From Labia minor (Eukaryota > Arthropoda > Insecta > Dermaptera > Spongiphoridae): 64,000 bases of DNA. The stretch covers positions 10,155,580-10,219,579 of the forward strand of contig OY720344.1 in the NCBI GenBank assembly GCA_963082975.1, read 5' to 3'. The notes beneath the pieces were generated by a model. That model saw only the letters and a list, made by a program, of their open reading frames with translations, did not search any database and was not told the DNA's origin. This document shows positions 1-11,523 of this stretch, in pieces. The stretch's first letter is position 1. Each line of letters begins with the position of its first letter. The translations under genes and the position numbers were made by a program.

Positions 1-1664
1 ATTGTAGTATTCTATTATAAAGAATTCAGATGGTCAACTAACGATTAATTACATTATCTAGTGAATATATTTTCTAATCATTTTCTATATTTTATATAAT
101 TTATAAAAATAAATAAATACTTATTCATCATTTCAATAAATGAAAGTAAAAATTAATTAAGTTTTGCCAATAAAAAAATTATTTAAAAGAATTAAAATAA
201 TATAAATGTCACTCATTTGTTATTTGCAACATTTTTCTTTTTCACATGAATTTTTATGACTAATAATAAATCATATAGCATATTTTAATATACGATTTAG
301 TTTTTAATGTTTCGAGCATCGTTTCAATGGCTGAAAGATTTGAAGCAAATGACTGTCATCTGTGTAACTTTTTATTTTTAAGCAAGATTTTTTTTTTCAA
401 TAAGGCATGAAAATTTGATGAAAGATTTTCTTGAGAGGCAAATTTAACTTTAAAATGAAACACTAGTCAAATCTTCCATTTATCGTTATCAAATTCATCT
501 TTTTCAATATTTTTAGTAGTTAAGTTATGAAATTAAAAAAGTGATTGTAATATTACTACTATATCAAATATTTTTTATTAAATAATTTTAGAAATATTTA
601 TAATTTGTGTAAATTTTATAAAATACAATATTAATATATTTTTATCTAAATTAAAATTTTTCTAATAATAATATTATTTTATTTTATTAAAATAAATAAA
701 AATCCGATTATAATATAATTAATTTGTTAAAAAAATTGAGAAATTTCTAGATTATTCTTGTAAATGTTTCTCTTATATTTACATATAGATAGTTAAATTC
801 TTGTAAATGTGAATTTCAGCTGGATAAACTATGAAACTCGATTTTATAAATATTTGGTTTAAGATTAGATCATAGTTAATTTTATGCCTAGGTTGTGTTA
901 ATATTATCTAATGTAAGAAGCATATAGGTACTATCAATAATATAAAAATAAAATCTAATTGCTTCTAATAATAATTTTTGAATTATAATTAAAGAATAGT
1001 TCATTTAAGAATTTGAACAATTATCGAGTGAGTGTGTGAAGAAGAATAGAAATACATAATTCGATGCCAGTCGGGAGATAGAAAAAAAAGGTAATAGTGA
1101 AAGTATAACTCAGAAAAATTAGTTGAATGTTACACAAAAAAAAAAAACAAAAAAAAATATCTTTCAAGATATTGAATTATTTAAATTCAATTTAAAAGAT
1201 ATAATATTATTTAATTTATTGTTATCAATTATCCATTATAAAGAAAAAATAATAATTTTAAGCGTTTGTATTTGTTAACAAGATTGATAACAAAAAAAAA
1301 TCGAAAATATTTTGACATTATATAAAAACAAACATAATTAAATCCTATTTATATTAATCAAGTTAAGTGTTTGTAACTTGTATTTTATTCGGCAAGAAAA
1401 TGAAAATAGACTAACAAGTGAAGTTGTAAAAGTGAAAGTACAAGTAACTAATTTCACTTGGCAACGATTAATATTTTGTCAGAAAATAAATCGACATGCA
1501 GTATTAATACGTATTAGCTAATGACTTTTTTATTTAATTTTCACAAAATAATAAAACAAAAAACTTTTTTGCTTTTTTAGTACAAGTAAATTAATTTATA
1601 GATTAAATATGGAAATTAGTGTTATTATCTTTACAATTATCTTTACAATCAGAATAAAATTGCA
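1..1664. other. AT-rich intergenic DNA, no gene seen
   Basis: Long A/T runs with dense stop codons in all frames. I see no open frame, splice-flanked exon or recognisable repeat. Confidence 0.6.
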
Positions 1665-1668
1665 GTTT

Positions 1669-1721
1669 CTATCTAGCTATTTATCTATTTATCTCTGTAG
1701 CTCTGTAGCTCTATGGAACTT
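1669..1721 (-). repeat. LINE 3' end fragment with TAGA-type tail
   Basis: Read on the minus strand this gives a GTTCC(A/G)TA(G/A)AG segment, then an ACAGAGATA motif, then TAGA/TAAA tetranucleotides. The same order ends the larger LINE fragment at 10876-11420, so this is probably a severely truncated 3' end of the same family. Only about 50 bp are left. The assignment rests on similarity within this window. Confidence 0.45.
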
Positions 1722-1854
1722 CATTTTTCAAAATTAAATTAACTAACTCAAATGGAACTAATAGTAATAGTATTAGTAATAGTAATAAATTTGCAGTTTA
1801 TTTAATAGAAAAAAAGTCTCTTTCTAAAATCAAATTTTGATTTTTATATTAACC

Positions 1855-2118
1855 CAGTGATTCCCAAAGTGTGCGCCGCGGCTTCCCGGGCATCAAGAAT
1901 TTAGGGCGCCGCAAACTATTTAATTAAATTTTGCGCCAACAATCTTGTAAGCTTTTAATTTTTCGCTGTTAAATGGGTAATCGCTTTTTAAAAAAGGAAA
2001 GTTTTCCAATTTTTCAAGAAAGTAAAAAATTTATATAAAAATCTGATATATTAAGGGAGCCTTGGAAAAAACACGATTATTTAGGGAGCCACAAACCAGA
2101 AAACATTGGAAACCTCTG
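1855..2118. mobile_element. hAT-type miniature inverted-repeat element (264 bp)
   Basis: The left terminus CAGTGATTCCCAAAGTG is matched by the inverted right terminus CAGAGGTTTCCAATG. The interior is GC-richer than the surroundings and contains a GCGCCGC...GGGCGCCGC motif. CAG(T/G)G(G)...CCCAA termini are typical of hAT non-autonomous elements. The flanking 8-mers (TATTAACC and ATTTAACT) agree only partly, so the target duplication has decayed or the edges are off by a base. No coding capacity. Confidence 0.6.
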
Positions 2119-2574
2119 ATTTAACTATAATATTGAATAGGAATAAAAAATATTTGTAAATACAAATTTTAAAAGGGAGAATTTTTTTTTCTGAATATTC
2201 TGTAGATTCTAAAGAATGTCATGATTAGAATAATAAAAACTAAATTTATATTCAAGAACAAATTGGAATGTTTACAAGTGAAAAATAGGTTGGTGAAAAG
2301 GAATCATACAATATCTTTAGAAATAAGCCTTAGTGAATTGAGTTTCGGAGTAAAAATGGCTGAGTGGGAAAATGAAAAAGAACTTGAAAGTACAATATAA
2401 TAAAAGAATCTCTAAGCCTTAGTATTAAGTAAATAAGTTTAGCTCACATCCAGAATGTTTTGGAATATATTTTATGGCGATCCAATGAAATCAATTTTGA
2501 ATAAAGTAAAATGAAAAATTATATTAAAAAATACTTATATTGAAAACTATACAAGGTAACAGATACAATTGAAA

Positions 2575-3455
2575 CACATTTGCACAACTGGCAGATGTGA
2601 GGGCTTGTACTTTACTGAAAGTAGGGTATTCTCAAAAAGAAATGCCTCAGATAACCAATCATTGGACGTCTTCAAAAACGTTTTCATGAGACGGGATCAC
2701 ACTCTAGAAGACAAGGCCAAGGCCGTACCCTAAAGATGACACATTTCTTTACTTCTTAGCATTGAAGTACAGAACTACAACCAGCGAAGAGCTACGGAAT
2801 CCACTACATGAAACTAACAAAACAAAAATTAGCTCGCTAAGTGAAGCAAATTTTTAACAGTAGAAAGCCACTACTATGCCTAACATTTACTAGTCAATCG
2901 AGTGGCCAGATTAAATTTCATACGAGAACATCTCACCTGTACAGATGATGATTTTAAGTGAGTATTGTTTGTAGATGAAATAAGAATAGGTTTAAATTCT
3001 CCAGATGAACATGCTCGAAACTGAAGAAGATGAAATGAAAGATATGCATATTGTAACATTGTCCCAAGATTATCATTTCAAGGAGGTTCTATAATGTTCT
3101 GGGGAGGAATCAATTATTGACCGATTTAGTCCCTCTACTCAGGCCATCACTGAGTGATGCTAGGTACGGCCTAGATATTCTTCAAGACCATGTGATGTTT
3201 TTTATTGGAGAAAGTTTCTTATTTGTAGATGATAATGCGAGATCACACAGGGTTAGAAACATAAATAATTATCTAGCCCAAATAGGAATTCGCAGAATAG
3301 ATTGGCCTGCAAGAAGTCCAGACATTAATCCAATTTAACACACCTGGTAACCTGGACGAGCTGAAATCGACTGTGTTTGAAGAATGGGCTAAGATGAGTC
3401 AAAATTCAATCAGAGATCTCATTGCATGCAGTCATCAGGGGCAGGATTTTTAACA
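2575..3455 (+). pseudogene. Broken Tc1/mariner-type transposase
   Basis: Fragments of a Tc1-family transposase lie in order on the plus strand in shifting frames. They are a helix-turn-helix start (RACTLLKVGYSQKE), a charged middle, an FVDE-type first catalytic block, an FWGGI motif near 3095-3110, then the VDDNARSHR block and a DWPARSPDINPI motif in an uninterrupted stretch at 3117-3338. The segment that should carry the last catalytic Glu (NPIEHLWD in family members) hits a stop at 3336-3338. A frameshifted DELKSTVFEEWA tail follows to about 3455. Several stops and frameshifts make it inactive. In living copies the protein cuts and rejoins the ends of its own transposon. I did not find matching terminal inverted repeats. 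Confidence 0.85.
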
Positions 3456-3875
3456 TTTTCTTATCCAATAAAATTATTTCTATTTTATATTTTAAATTTA
3501 TGTATATTTTTATTTCAAATGAGGTAAATATTACGATTAATCATTATTAATATTTAGCAAGTTTGACAATACATAATACAGACACTTGTATATGTTTAAG
3601 AATTAATTTAAAATTTATTTTTTGTAGATAATAATAAAATGTGCAAGCAGTTAAATCAAATACAAAATTATTTAACTTTTTTTTTGGTTGTTTATTTTTT
3701 GAAATTTCAGTGTTTCTACTTTAAAAAGATGGGAATAAATGAAAAATTATTCATATTAAGTGTTATAATATTTAAATGTATTAAAATGTTTCCACTAATA
3801 CCTACGGTTAAAACTATTAATTATATAATTGTTTTTCTATTTATAATAGAGATCTTAGTTTTTTTAAAAAAAAAT
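3456..3875. other. AT-rich spacer, no gene
   Basis: A 90-codon open frame at 3639-3911 is almost all Ile, Leu, Phe, Lys and Asn from A/T-only codons, and it runs into the edge of repeat A. I treat it as chance. Confidence 0.55.
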
Positions 3876-4422
3876 CTGAAGTGTCTCCACTCGACTATCT
3901 CACAAATTTGAATTGGGTTAATTAACATATATTATATTTAAATTAAATTTAATTAATTATAAATTAAAATTAATAAATATTTATTAAACCAGCGCGTGTT
4001 TGGCTCTTTGTTGATGGCACCACGTTATGTGCTGGCGCGTGATTTGCAGTCGTGTTGAAAAATTAATTCCGGTACTTTCAGCGATTCAATCAAGCTGAAA
4101 ATTTATATAAAGCAGTTTTACGGTCACTTTAGAGGAAAAAAAATCAAAACGTTGTAGGTAATGACCCGGTTGAGCTACATTTCTCAAAAGTTGATAGAAA
4201 AGTACGAATTTTGAATAATGCCCGTATATCAAATTTCATGATTCTAGCTCAAACCATTTTTGGGTAATCTTGTCTACATACATACGCACATACACACACA
4301 CACAGAGACATTTTTCTCAACCTTAGTGAAAATGATTAAGGAACCTTCAAAACGTATAAAAACATCAAAATCTCAACATCAAAAATTTTCGTGATCGCAA
4401 TACTATCTCTTACGAGATAGTA
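3876..4422 (+). repeat. Repeat family A, copy 1
   Basis: A non-autonomous repeat of about 0.55 kb. It begins CTGAAGTGTCTCCACTCGAC and ends at a hairpin, ACTATCTC-loop-GAGATAGT, followed by AAAA. In between lie the ACCAG..GTGTTTGGCTCTTTG block, a GCGATTCAATCAAGCTG block, a TATCAAATTTCAT..AGCTCAAACC block and a CA-rich tract. Copies 3, 4 and 5 share this order. No coding capacity and no clear terminal inverted repeat, so the mobilising class is unknown. Confidence 0.8.
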
Positions 4423-4728
4423 AAAACATTAATGTCAGTTAATTAATTTATAATATTATTTATTATTATTATTATTATTAACTAATCGAAAAATATTAAT
4501 TTATATAATCTTCAATATTATATTTAGTGAAGTAAATGTAGTAGTATGAAATCATGCTAGAATAAAAAATAAATGTAAGTGAAATTAATCATTAAAATTC
4601 ATATTTGCTAAAAATATCCATTTCTGACTTTTTTCTAGTCACCTTTGACTAACCAATATAAACTGAAACCGGAACAGATATATTTAGTTTTGGAATTGAA
4701 ACATTTCATTTGTTCCATTTAGCAACGG

Positions 4729-4856
4729 TTATCTATTTAGTGTAATAACCGTACCAGAGGAGGTATCAGAGAAATTTTCACAGGAAATGCCGCTTCTAGC
4801 TGTTTTGGGATCAAAGTAACTTGTCACCGGTCGGCACTTCACCACATAAGGGGGAT
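4729..4856 (-). CDS. Candidate terminal coding exon, unrecognised protein
   Basis: On the minus strand a pyrimidine-rich acceptor (TTTCTTTCGAAAG at about 4857-4869) precedes 42 open codons ending in TAA at 4731-4729. The residues include PPYVVKCRPVTSYFDPK early and CENFSDTSSGTVITLNR at the end. Composition is balanced (Pro, Cys, Thr, Gly, Asp), unlike the Lys/Asn/Ile chance frames around it, and the exon is GC-richer than its flanks. The entry phase is 1: one base of the first codon comes from the previous exon, and G would give Asp. The Ser/Thr-rich end would suit a cytoplasmic tail, but I do not recognise a family. The upstream exon may be 15069-15147, whose last base and phase can fit. It could still be a chance frame in a decayed repeat. 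Confidence 0.4.
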
Positions 4857-4869
4857 CTTTCGAAAGAAA

Positions 4870-7699
4870 TGGGTTAAAATTAGATTTATTCTCCATTTTA
4901 AAACGTTCATAAGTACAAAAATAGTCTTTCTTTTCCTGACTTTTGGAAAATATTATTATTTCAATTAAATGTTAAAGATTTATTGTTAGAAATTAAAATA
5001 TCCAATAAGAATGTTAAGTATAGTTAAAATTTATTGATATTATATAATAAGTAGGTAATATATCTTATATTCGTTTTATATTAAATATCATTGAATAAAC
5101 CTTGAAAATAATATAGTATAATTTTCAAGACTAGCTGTTAATTTAATTAATTAATACAATTTGTTTGATTTTAACAATTGTACTATTCCATTACTGTGAA
5201 TGTTGTGTGAGAAATAGTAAGGTAATCATAAGAAAAAAAAAGAGATTAATTTGTTATTTTTATGGTTTTCATGTCTAAAAAATTAATTTCTGATATTTTA
5301 TAATAATATTTGTGTCACTGTATATAAAGCATAAGTTGCTAATATATATACCATATATACTTATATGTAGTTTAAGATAAGATACCATGGTAATGTCTCC
5401 ATCTCATTCGTTGTTTTATGAACTGCCCACTTCATTCTTAATTATGCTAATAATATCTGATTCCTCTTTAAACTTTTATAATTTATCACCTTCACCTGTC
5501 TCTTTATCTAATTTTAGAAGATATTCATTATGAGGACTTTATTATGGAATATTCGAAATATTTTTATAAATGCTATATTTGTTAACTCATTTTAGTTTTT
5601 TTTTTTTTTGCTTTTTTAGAATTTCTTTTAAAATTTTGTAAAGAATTTTTACATCTAATTTGGAATATAGGTGAAGAAAAGAATTATTATCCCGCTATCC
5701 CCTTTGATTTATTTTTTAAATAGTATTGATTATAATTTAACAATAAATATAAAATAATAAAATTAAATTATAATTGAGTCTAGCAATTTTCACACAAAAT
5801 TATTAAAATATAATATACATTATTATTATTATTTCTAATAATTAATAAGAATGTAAATTATTTCATTTATTCTAAAATATCATTATTTAATAATCAAAAT
5901 ATTGAATATTTTAATTGAAGATTGTTTTTAATACATATATATAATAAATATAATAATATTCTTATAAATATGTAACTATAATATTACCAAAACCATGTTC
6001 CATCTTTGTAATATTTTGTTTAGGATATTTATTGTCATCTCTTAATTAATTTAATTAAATGAATTAAGAAAGAAAAAAAGAAAAATGATTTTTCTTTCAA
6101 TGAAATCTATCCATATCAATCGATTCTTAACCTCAAAAACCGTTTATTTTGTAAATTTCATAAAAATCCTGTGACTTCAATTTTCAAGATCTAAAAGAGC
6201 TAGATATCTATAAATTTATACAATTTCTTTCTGAGATACAATATTCTAACTATTAATGATGAATTAGTTTTCATTCAAATACTAGATCTATAAAATGTAA
6301 GGAAATATTTTTGATGTTATTTCATAGCACAATAGGTTGGTTGATATTTAAGAAAAACCGTTCGGCAGATAAAAGATCGTGATTTTGAATTAAACTAAAG
6401 ATTTCATATATGATTCAGCAAAATGCTTTTAAATCAGTTATCTGTGAACTTTGATAATATTTGATAACAATATAAATTTTTTCTTTTAATTATCATTATT
6501 ATAAAGAAGTGCATTCAGAAAACCTACTTTTTTTTATTAAATATAATAATAAATTGAAAATGAATTATTTAATTTAGAGTCTTTATTTAATTTTTTCTAT
6601 TTATGTAAACACATATTTAATTCAAATATACATCGCTGACCTTGAAAGTAAAAGATTTGAGATGCGCGCGCATTATCAAGGTTGGGAGATGGCGCGAGAG
6701 AGAGAGGGAGGAAAACAGTGGAATTTTTTTTAATAATAAAATAAAGAAGAAACAAGCTAATACACATTCTAAAACTCGAGAAAATCTCTTTTTTTTTTCT
6801 TTTAAGATTTTATTATTTATTCTTTGAATACTATTTTAAAAATGTAAGAATATGTCAAAGAATAATTTAATTTTTTATTATTTTTATTTTAAACTAGTTT
6901 ATATAAAAAGACCATAATTTTGTTTTTGGCTCAACACTTTCTTGGCAAGATTTAAAATAACATCCTCGCGCTCTCTAGTGACAAGAAAAACTACTAGTAA
7001 TTTCTCATAAAATGTACAAAATTAATTATTGTACGAATTATGGCCAGTATTACTGAGTATTACCTGATGACTTATGATTAACACTGAATGTTATTCAATA
7101 TTTTATAAATAGAAAAATTTATTTAAAATAAATTTAATCTTTTCAAATAACAAGAATTCTTTGTTTTGAAGTAAGAAACAACGATTCATAATTATTAAAT
7201 TCTTCGATATTTTTTAATTAATTAAAAAAATACATTAATTTTGGGAATTAAAAGCAGTCATTCCAATTGCCTTATCTCTAAAATTAATAAATATTTTTAT
7301 TAAATTTTACTAATTAGAAATGCATATATAAACTTTTAAAATATAACTCTAAATCAAACTTGATGAAAATGATTGAATTAAATATTTTTAAAAAATCAAA
7401 AATGTTTCTAAAGCCTAGTAATAAAAATATTAGTCTTCAAAAATTATAAAGTACTTAAAGGGAGTAAAATCAAAATCTAGGCTATACTAGTTCATTAAAT
7501 TATATAATTTTTATTTGATATTTTTATTAATTAAATTTTAAAGATTAATTTTAAGAATTCACTTGGATATTTTTTTTTATTTATTGTTCTTATTTTCATA
7601 ATTGAATTTTATTCATAGAAGAATTCGATTAGTTTAACCAAGAATTGTTACAAAAATAATTTTGAATAAAAGTTTATATACAAACATCAATATTGTGAT
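4870..7699. other. AT-rich DNA, no gene seen
   Basis: Mostly A/T homopolymers and TA-rich simple sequence. A short GC-richer patch near 6655-6720 (GATGCGCGCGC, then a GA repeat) yields only a 61-codon frame that looks accidental. Confidence 0.55.
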
Positions 7700-7700
7700 T

Positions 7701-8231
7701 TTTACTATCTCGTCAGAGACAGTATTGGGATCACGAAAATTTCGATGTCGAGATTTTGATGTTTTTATATGTTTTGAAAGCCCCTGTGTCATTTTCGCTA
7801 ACAAGGTTGAGAAAAATGTGTATGTGGGTGTGTGTATGGAGGCAAAAACGGTTTGAGCTAGAATAATGAAATTTGGTACACGGGCATTATTCAAAATTCG
7901 ATTTTTCTATCAACTTTTTAACAAATTTAGCTCATTCGGAAAAGGACCATTACCCACCACGTTTTCATTTTTTCCCCTCTAAATCTAAACTGACCTTAAA
8001 AATAAAGATACATATTTGATAGTTTTTCACATGTTTATAAAAATTGTATAAAATTACTATATTTAGAACATCAGCTTGATTGAATCGCTGAATGTACCGG
8101 AATTAATTTTTTAGCACGTGACGTGGTGTCATCAACAAAGAGCCAATCACGCGCTGGTTTAATATACATTATTTATTAACTTTAATTTATAATTTATATA
8201 TAATTTTAATTAAATTTTATTTAAATATAAT
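7701..8231 (-). repeat. Repeat family A, copy 2 (inverted, truncated by B)
   Basis: Family A in reverse orientation. The hairpin end (ACTATCTC-GTCA-GAGACAGT, one stem mismatch) lies at the low-coordinate side. The GGTACACGGGCATT, AGCTTGATTGAATCGCTGA and CAAAGAGCCAA blocks follow. The start of A (CTGGAGTGTC) is missing, and family B begins exactly where it should be. Confidence 0.8.
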
Positions 8232-8887
8232 AAAAATAAGTTGACCTGTGGCCAGGTCCGAACCGACCGACGGTTTGAAGTAAATTAATTTCCAGCTACA
8301 GAAACAATTTCAAATAATTTTAATATATCTATTAATGTAATAAAAAAACAGATATGGACATAACATAAATATTTTTAATTTTATTTTATTTATAATATAT
8401 GTATATATTTATATGTAAGGCCAGGCTGTGACGTCATGAATGGCTGGATGACGTCATATAATTTTAAATCAAGAAAAAACTAATAAATATGATTTTCCCG
8501 AGGATAAAACCAATACAAAGTGCATGATTCGTGGTGATATATAAAAAAATCTCCTTATGTGAAATTTGGTGTGAAAATAACCCTTCCCTTTCTATCGTCG
8601 ATCGCTGATACTACCACTTCCGGTTTCCGGATTTGCACCAAAAGTTGATCAATTCATCCCGCTGATGCATTAAGTAAATATACCAAATTTCATCAAAATC
8701 GGTTGAGCCGTTCAGGCTGTACACATCTATACGGACAGACGGACGGACGGACGGACGGACAGACATCATGCTAAAAATACTTTTTTCTGTTTAGAAAATT
8801 ATGATTCGTGGAGATATGTAAAAATCTCCACATGTGAAATTTGGTGTGAAAACAATACCTCCCTTACTATCGTCGGTCGGTAAAAAT
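8232..8887 (+). repeat. Repeat family B, copy 1
   Basis: The fullest copy of family B. It begins AAGTTGACCTGTGGCCAGG, then CCGAACCGACCGACGG, a long AT tract, a pair of TGACGTCA palindromes, and an 80-90 bp unit (ATGATTCGTGGTGATAT..) that recurs at the 3' end. Between the two units lie the CCAAATTTCATCAAAATCGG..AGCCGTTCAGGCTGTACAC core and a GGAC tetranucleotide tract. It ends ACTATCGTCGGTCGGTAAAA, whose complement repeats the ACCGACCGACG of the 5' part. No coding capacity. Copy A3 starts at the next base. Confidence 0.8.
8429..8456. promoter_or_regulatory. Twin CRE palindromes in repeat B1
   Basis: Two perfect TGACGTCA sites at 8429-8436 and 8449-8456, start to start 20 bp, close to two helical turns. 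TGACGTCA is the consensus for CREB/ATF bZIP dimers. The same pair with identical spacing is in B2 and B3. Whether the sites are bound is unknown. Confidence 0.55.
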
Positions 8888-9465
8888 CTGGAGTGTCTCC
8901 ATTCGACTATCTCGCAATTTGAATTGGATTAAATAACATAATATAATATATTTAAATTAAATTTAATTAATTATAAATTATTAATTAAAATTAATAAATA
9001 ATATTTATTAAACTATCGCATGTTTGGCTCTTTGTTGATGGCACCACGTCACGTGTTGGAGTGTTAAAAAATTAATTCTGGTATACTTTCAGCGATTCAA
9101 TCAAGCTGAAATTCTATATATATCATGTGAAAAATTATCAATCATATATCTTTATTTTTACGGTCACTTTAGAATAAAAAAAATCAAAACGTTGTAGGTA
9201 ATGACCCTCTTCCGGTTGAACTACATTTCTCAAAAGTTGATAGAAAACTATGAATTTTGAATAATGCCCATGTACCAAATTTTATCATTCTAGCTCTAAC
9301 CGTTTTTGCGAAATCTTGGTTACATACTTACACACACACAGAGACAGACATTTTTCTCAAGCTTAGTGAAAATGATTCAGGAACCTTCAAAACGTATAAA
9401 AACATCAAAATCTCAACATCGAAAATTTTCTTGATCGAAATACTACTTATCTCTGGCGAGATAGT
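8888..9465 (+). repeat. Repeat family A, copy 3
   Basis: A full-length A copy starting CTGGAGTGTCTCCATTCGAC directly after the last base of B1 and ending GGCGAGATAGTAAAAA. The 3' hairpin carries a small insertion (ACTACTTATCTC instead of ACTATCTC). An 85-codon frame inside it is a by-product of the repeat. Confidence 0.8.
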
Positions 9466-9539
9466 AAAAATGAAGGAAAAGGTTTTAAATTTAAATTTAT
9501 TATATGTTAATTAATTAATTTAATTGATAAACAATACTA

Positions 9540-9648
9540 TACTATAAATTTAAATTTTTCAAAATTAATTAATTAATCCAATTCAATTGTAATTGATTTA
9601 TAATTTATATAATTCAAATTTGCGAGATAGTCGAGTGGAGACACTCTA
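9540..9648 (-). repeat. Repeat family A, 5'-end fragment
   Basis: The A start in reverse orientation (GCGAGATAGTCGAGTGGAGA) with some adjoining AT-rich interior. It faces copy A3, so A 5' ends bracket this stretch in opposite orientations. Confidence 0.65.
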
Positions 9649-9649
9649 G

Positions 9650-10875
9650 ATTTTTTCTTTTAATTTAGCTAAGAATTCATATTATTTTTATAAGAGTTTA
9701 AAAGAGATTAAAATTATATAGTATAGTTTTTAAATTTAATTTGAAAATTTATTGAATTATAAGTAGAAACAAAATATCATCGATAAATAAATAACTCAAT
9801 ATACCTCAATAAGAAATTTATTTCAAAGGCGATAATGATTGTCAATTAACTAAAACATACATTAATAATACATTTAATTAAAAACAATTTATCAAATTTT
9901 ATTTAATAATATATATTATTTGCAATAAAAATAAAGAATAATAAGTTAATAGTAGATGTAGGTAAGTAGTTTGGATTATAAGGTTGTATTGCAATTTCTT
10001 ATTAATTTTTATAAAGAAAATAATAAAAAGTCACTTCCGACATTCATTACATTTAAAATTTATTGATAATGTGCGAGAATTTAATTTAATAATTTTTCTA
10101 TTTAAAAAAGGAATAATTTATATTGTATCTATGCGTTAATATTTGTCGTGTTTTCGTTTTTCTCTATGGAATTTTTTATTTCTAAAATTAATATGTAGAT
10201 CTAATGAAAAATGAACTGATCAAAAATTTCTAAATTAAGTTAAGAAAAAAAAAATGAAAATTCATATACCAAGGCTAATTTAAGCTCCTTGTTGACTTAA
10301 CTAATTACTAAATATTTTTCATCGAGTAAAAAAACCCACCCTTACATAAATCATTTTTTCAATCTCTCTTTTTTAATACGGAAATAATACAGTCAAATAT
10401 TTTCCTCTAAATTCATGTATATATACAACAATACAAAGATTCATTTTCGGACAAATTCATATATATATATATATATACGATATATTAAGACAAAAATGTT
10501 TTTATCCAGATTGGTAAAATTAAGATTTTTGTAATAATTGTAAAATAAATTATTGATTTAAGTAAGGATTTTAAATTGACAAAAAAGGTGTTATAGAAAG
10601 TACAAATTGATTCGAATTATATTCAATTATTTTATTTTTATTATTATTTTGACTTTATTAAAAATTGAATTTATTTTTATAAATTAGTTGGCACATAATC
10701 ATTTTAAGGTAAAATAAATTTAATAATTAACAATAATAATATATTTGAATAATTTATTATTAATGAACACCGGAAATACTTCTCGTTTACAAATATAAAA
10801 TATATTTGAAAAAAAAAACAAATAATTATAAAATCTCATATTTTGCCTCGGATGAATCAATCATATCCTTGATAA
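9650..10875. other. AT-rich DNA, microsatellite, no gene
   Basis: Nothing coding seen. An AT dinucleotide run lies at about 10459-10477. Confidence 0.55.
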
Positions 10876-11420
10876 AAAGATTATATATCTATCTATCTAT
10901 GTATCTCTGTGGCTTTACGGAACTCGAAAATTCTTGGCCGCAGCATTCATATTTCTCTAAGTGTCCCTATCCTGAGCCACAACCATCCAACCCCTACCCT
11001 CTCTTATCTCTCTCACGCCCCATCCGAAATTGTCCACCCACCGCGTCCTTGGTCTTCCAAGCGGACGTTTCCCAATCGGTCTCCCCATCAATATATTTTT
11101 CGCCATTCTTTTCTCCCCCACTTTACCCACGTGGCCTGCCTTCTCGATTTTAAAGCCTAACTATGTCTGGAGATGCATAGAGATTCTTCATTAAGGAGTC
11201 TCGTCATTACTCGGTGACCTCATCTTTCTTTGGCCCATAAATGCTGCGAAGAATCCTATTCTCAAATACTCAATACTCTCGTCTCCCAGGGTCATTGACC
11301 ATGCCTCACATCCATATATTACAAGCGGCAAAATAATTGTTTTATATATTTTAATTTTTATCCTCTTTGATAATAATTTTGACGAGTTAAGACCATTTTC
11401 TGCATGATATCAGGCGTTAC
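10876..11420 (-). pseudogene. 3' part of a non-LTR retrotransposon (LINE) reverse transcriptase
   Basis: Minus-strand translation in shifting frames gives the usual C-terminal landmarks of endonuclease/reverse-transcriptase LINEs in order. These are YKTIILPLVIYGCEAW, then a degraded LRIGFFAAFMGQ block, then ALKSRRQATWVKWGRKEW, then a KRPLGRPRTRWVDNFGWG motif, and finally VAQDRDTWRNMNAAAKN with one stop (the W position). The 3' end carries a GATA/TAGA simple tail at about 10876-10905. The 5' portion is missing, as expected for target-primed truncation. Frameshifts make it dead. The plus-strand frames across it are shadows. Confidence 0.8.
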
Positions 11421-11523
11421 CTGATTGCAACCTCGATTTAAATTGTTCTCAAATATTATTAACCTTCGTGATTACAGAACCTGTTTATATATATATTAAA
11501 AATAATAATATAATTTATTCATC

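Noticed and set aside
3639..3911. 90-codon plus-strand frame, hydrophobic
   Set aside because: Built almost only from A/T codons, no promoter or splice support, and its end lies in repeat A.
7634..7894. 86-codon minus and 64-codon plus frames
   Set aside because: Both are read through repeat A copy 2, and related peptides appear in other A copies (9257-9514).
8738..8762. GGAC tandem tract, considered as a CRISPR-like or functional repeat array
   Set aside because: A simple tetranucleotide tract inside every B copy with no spacers.
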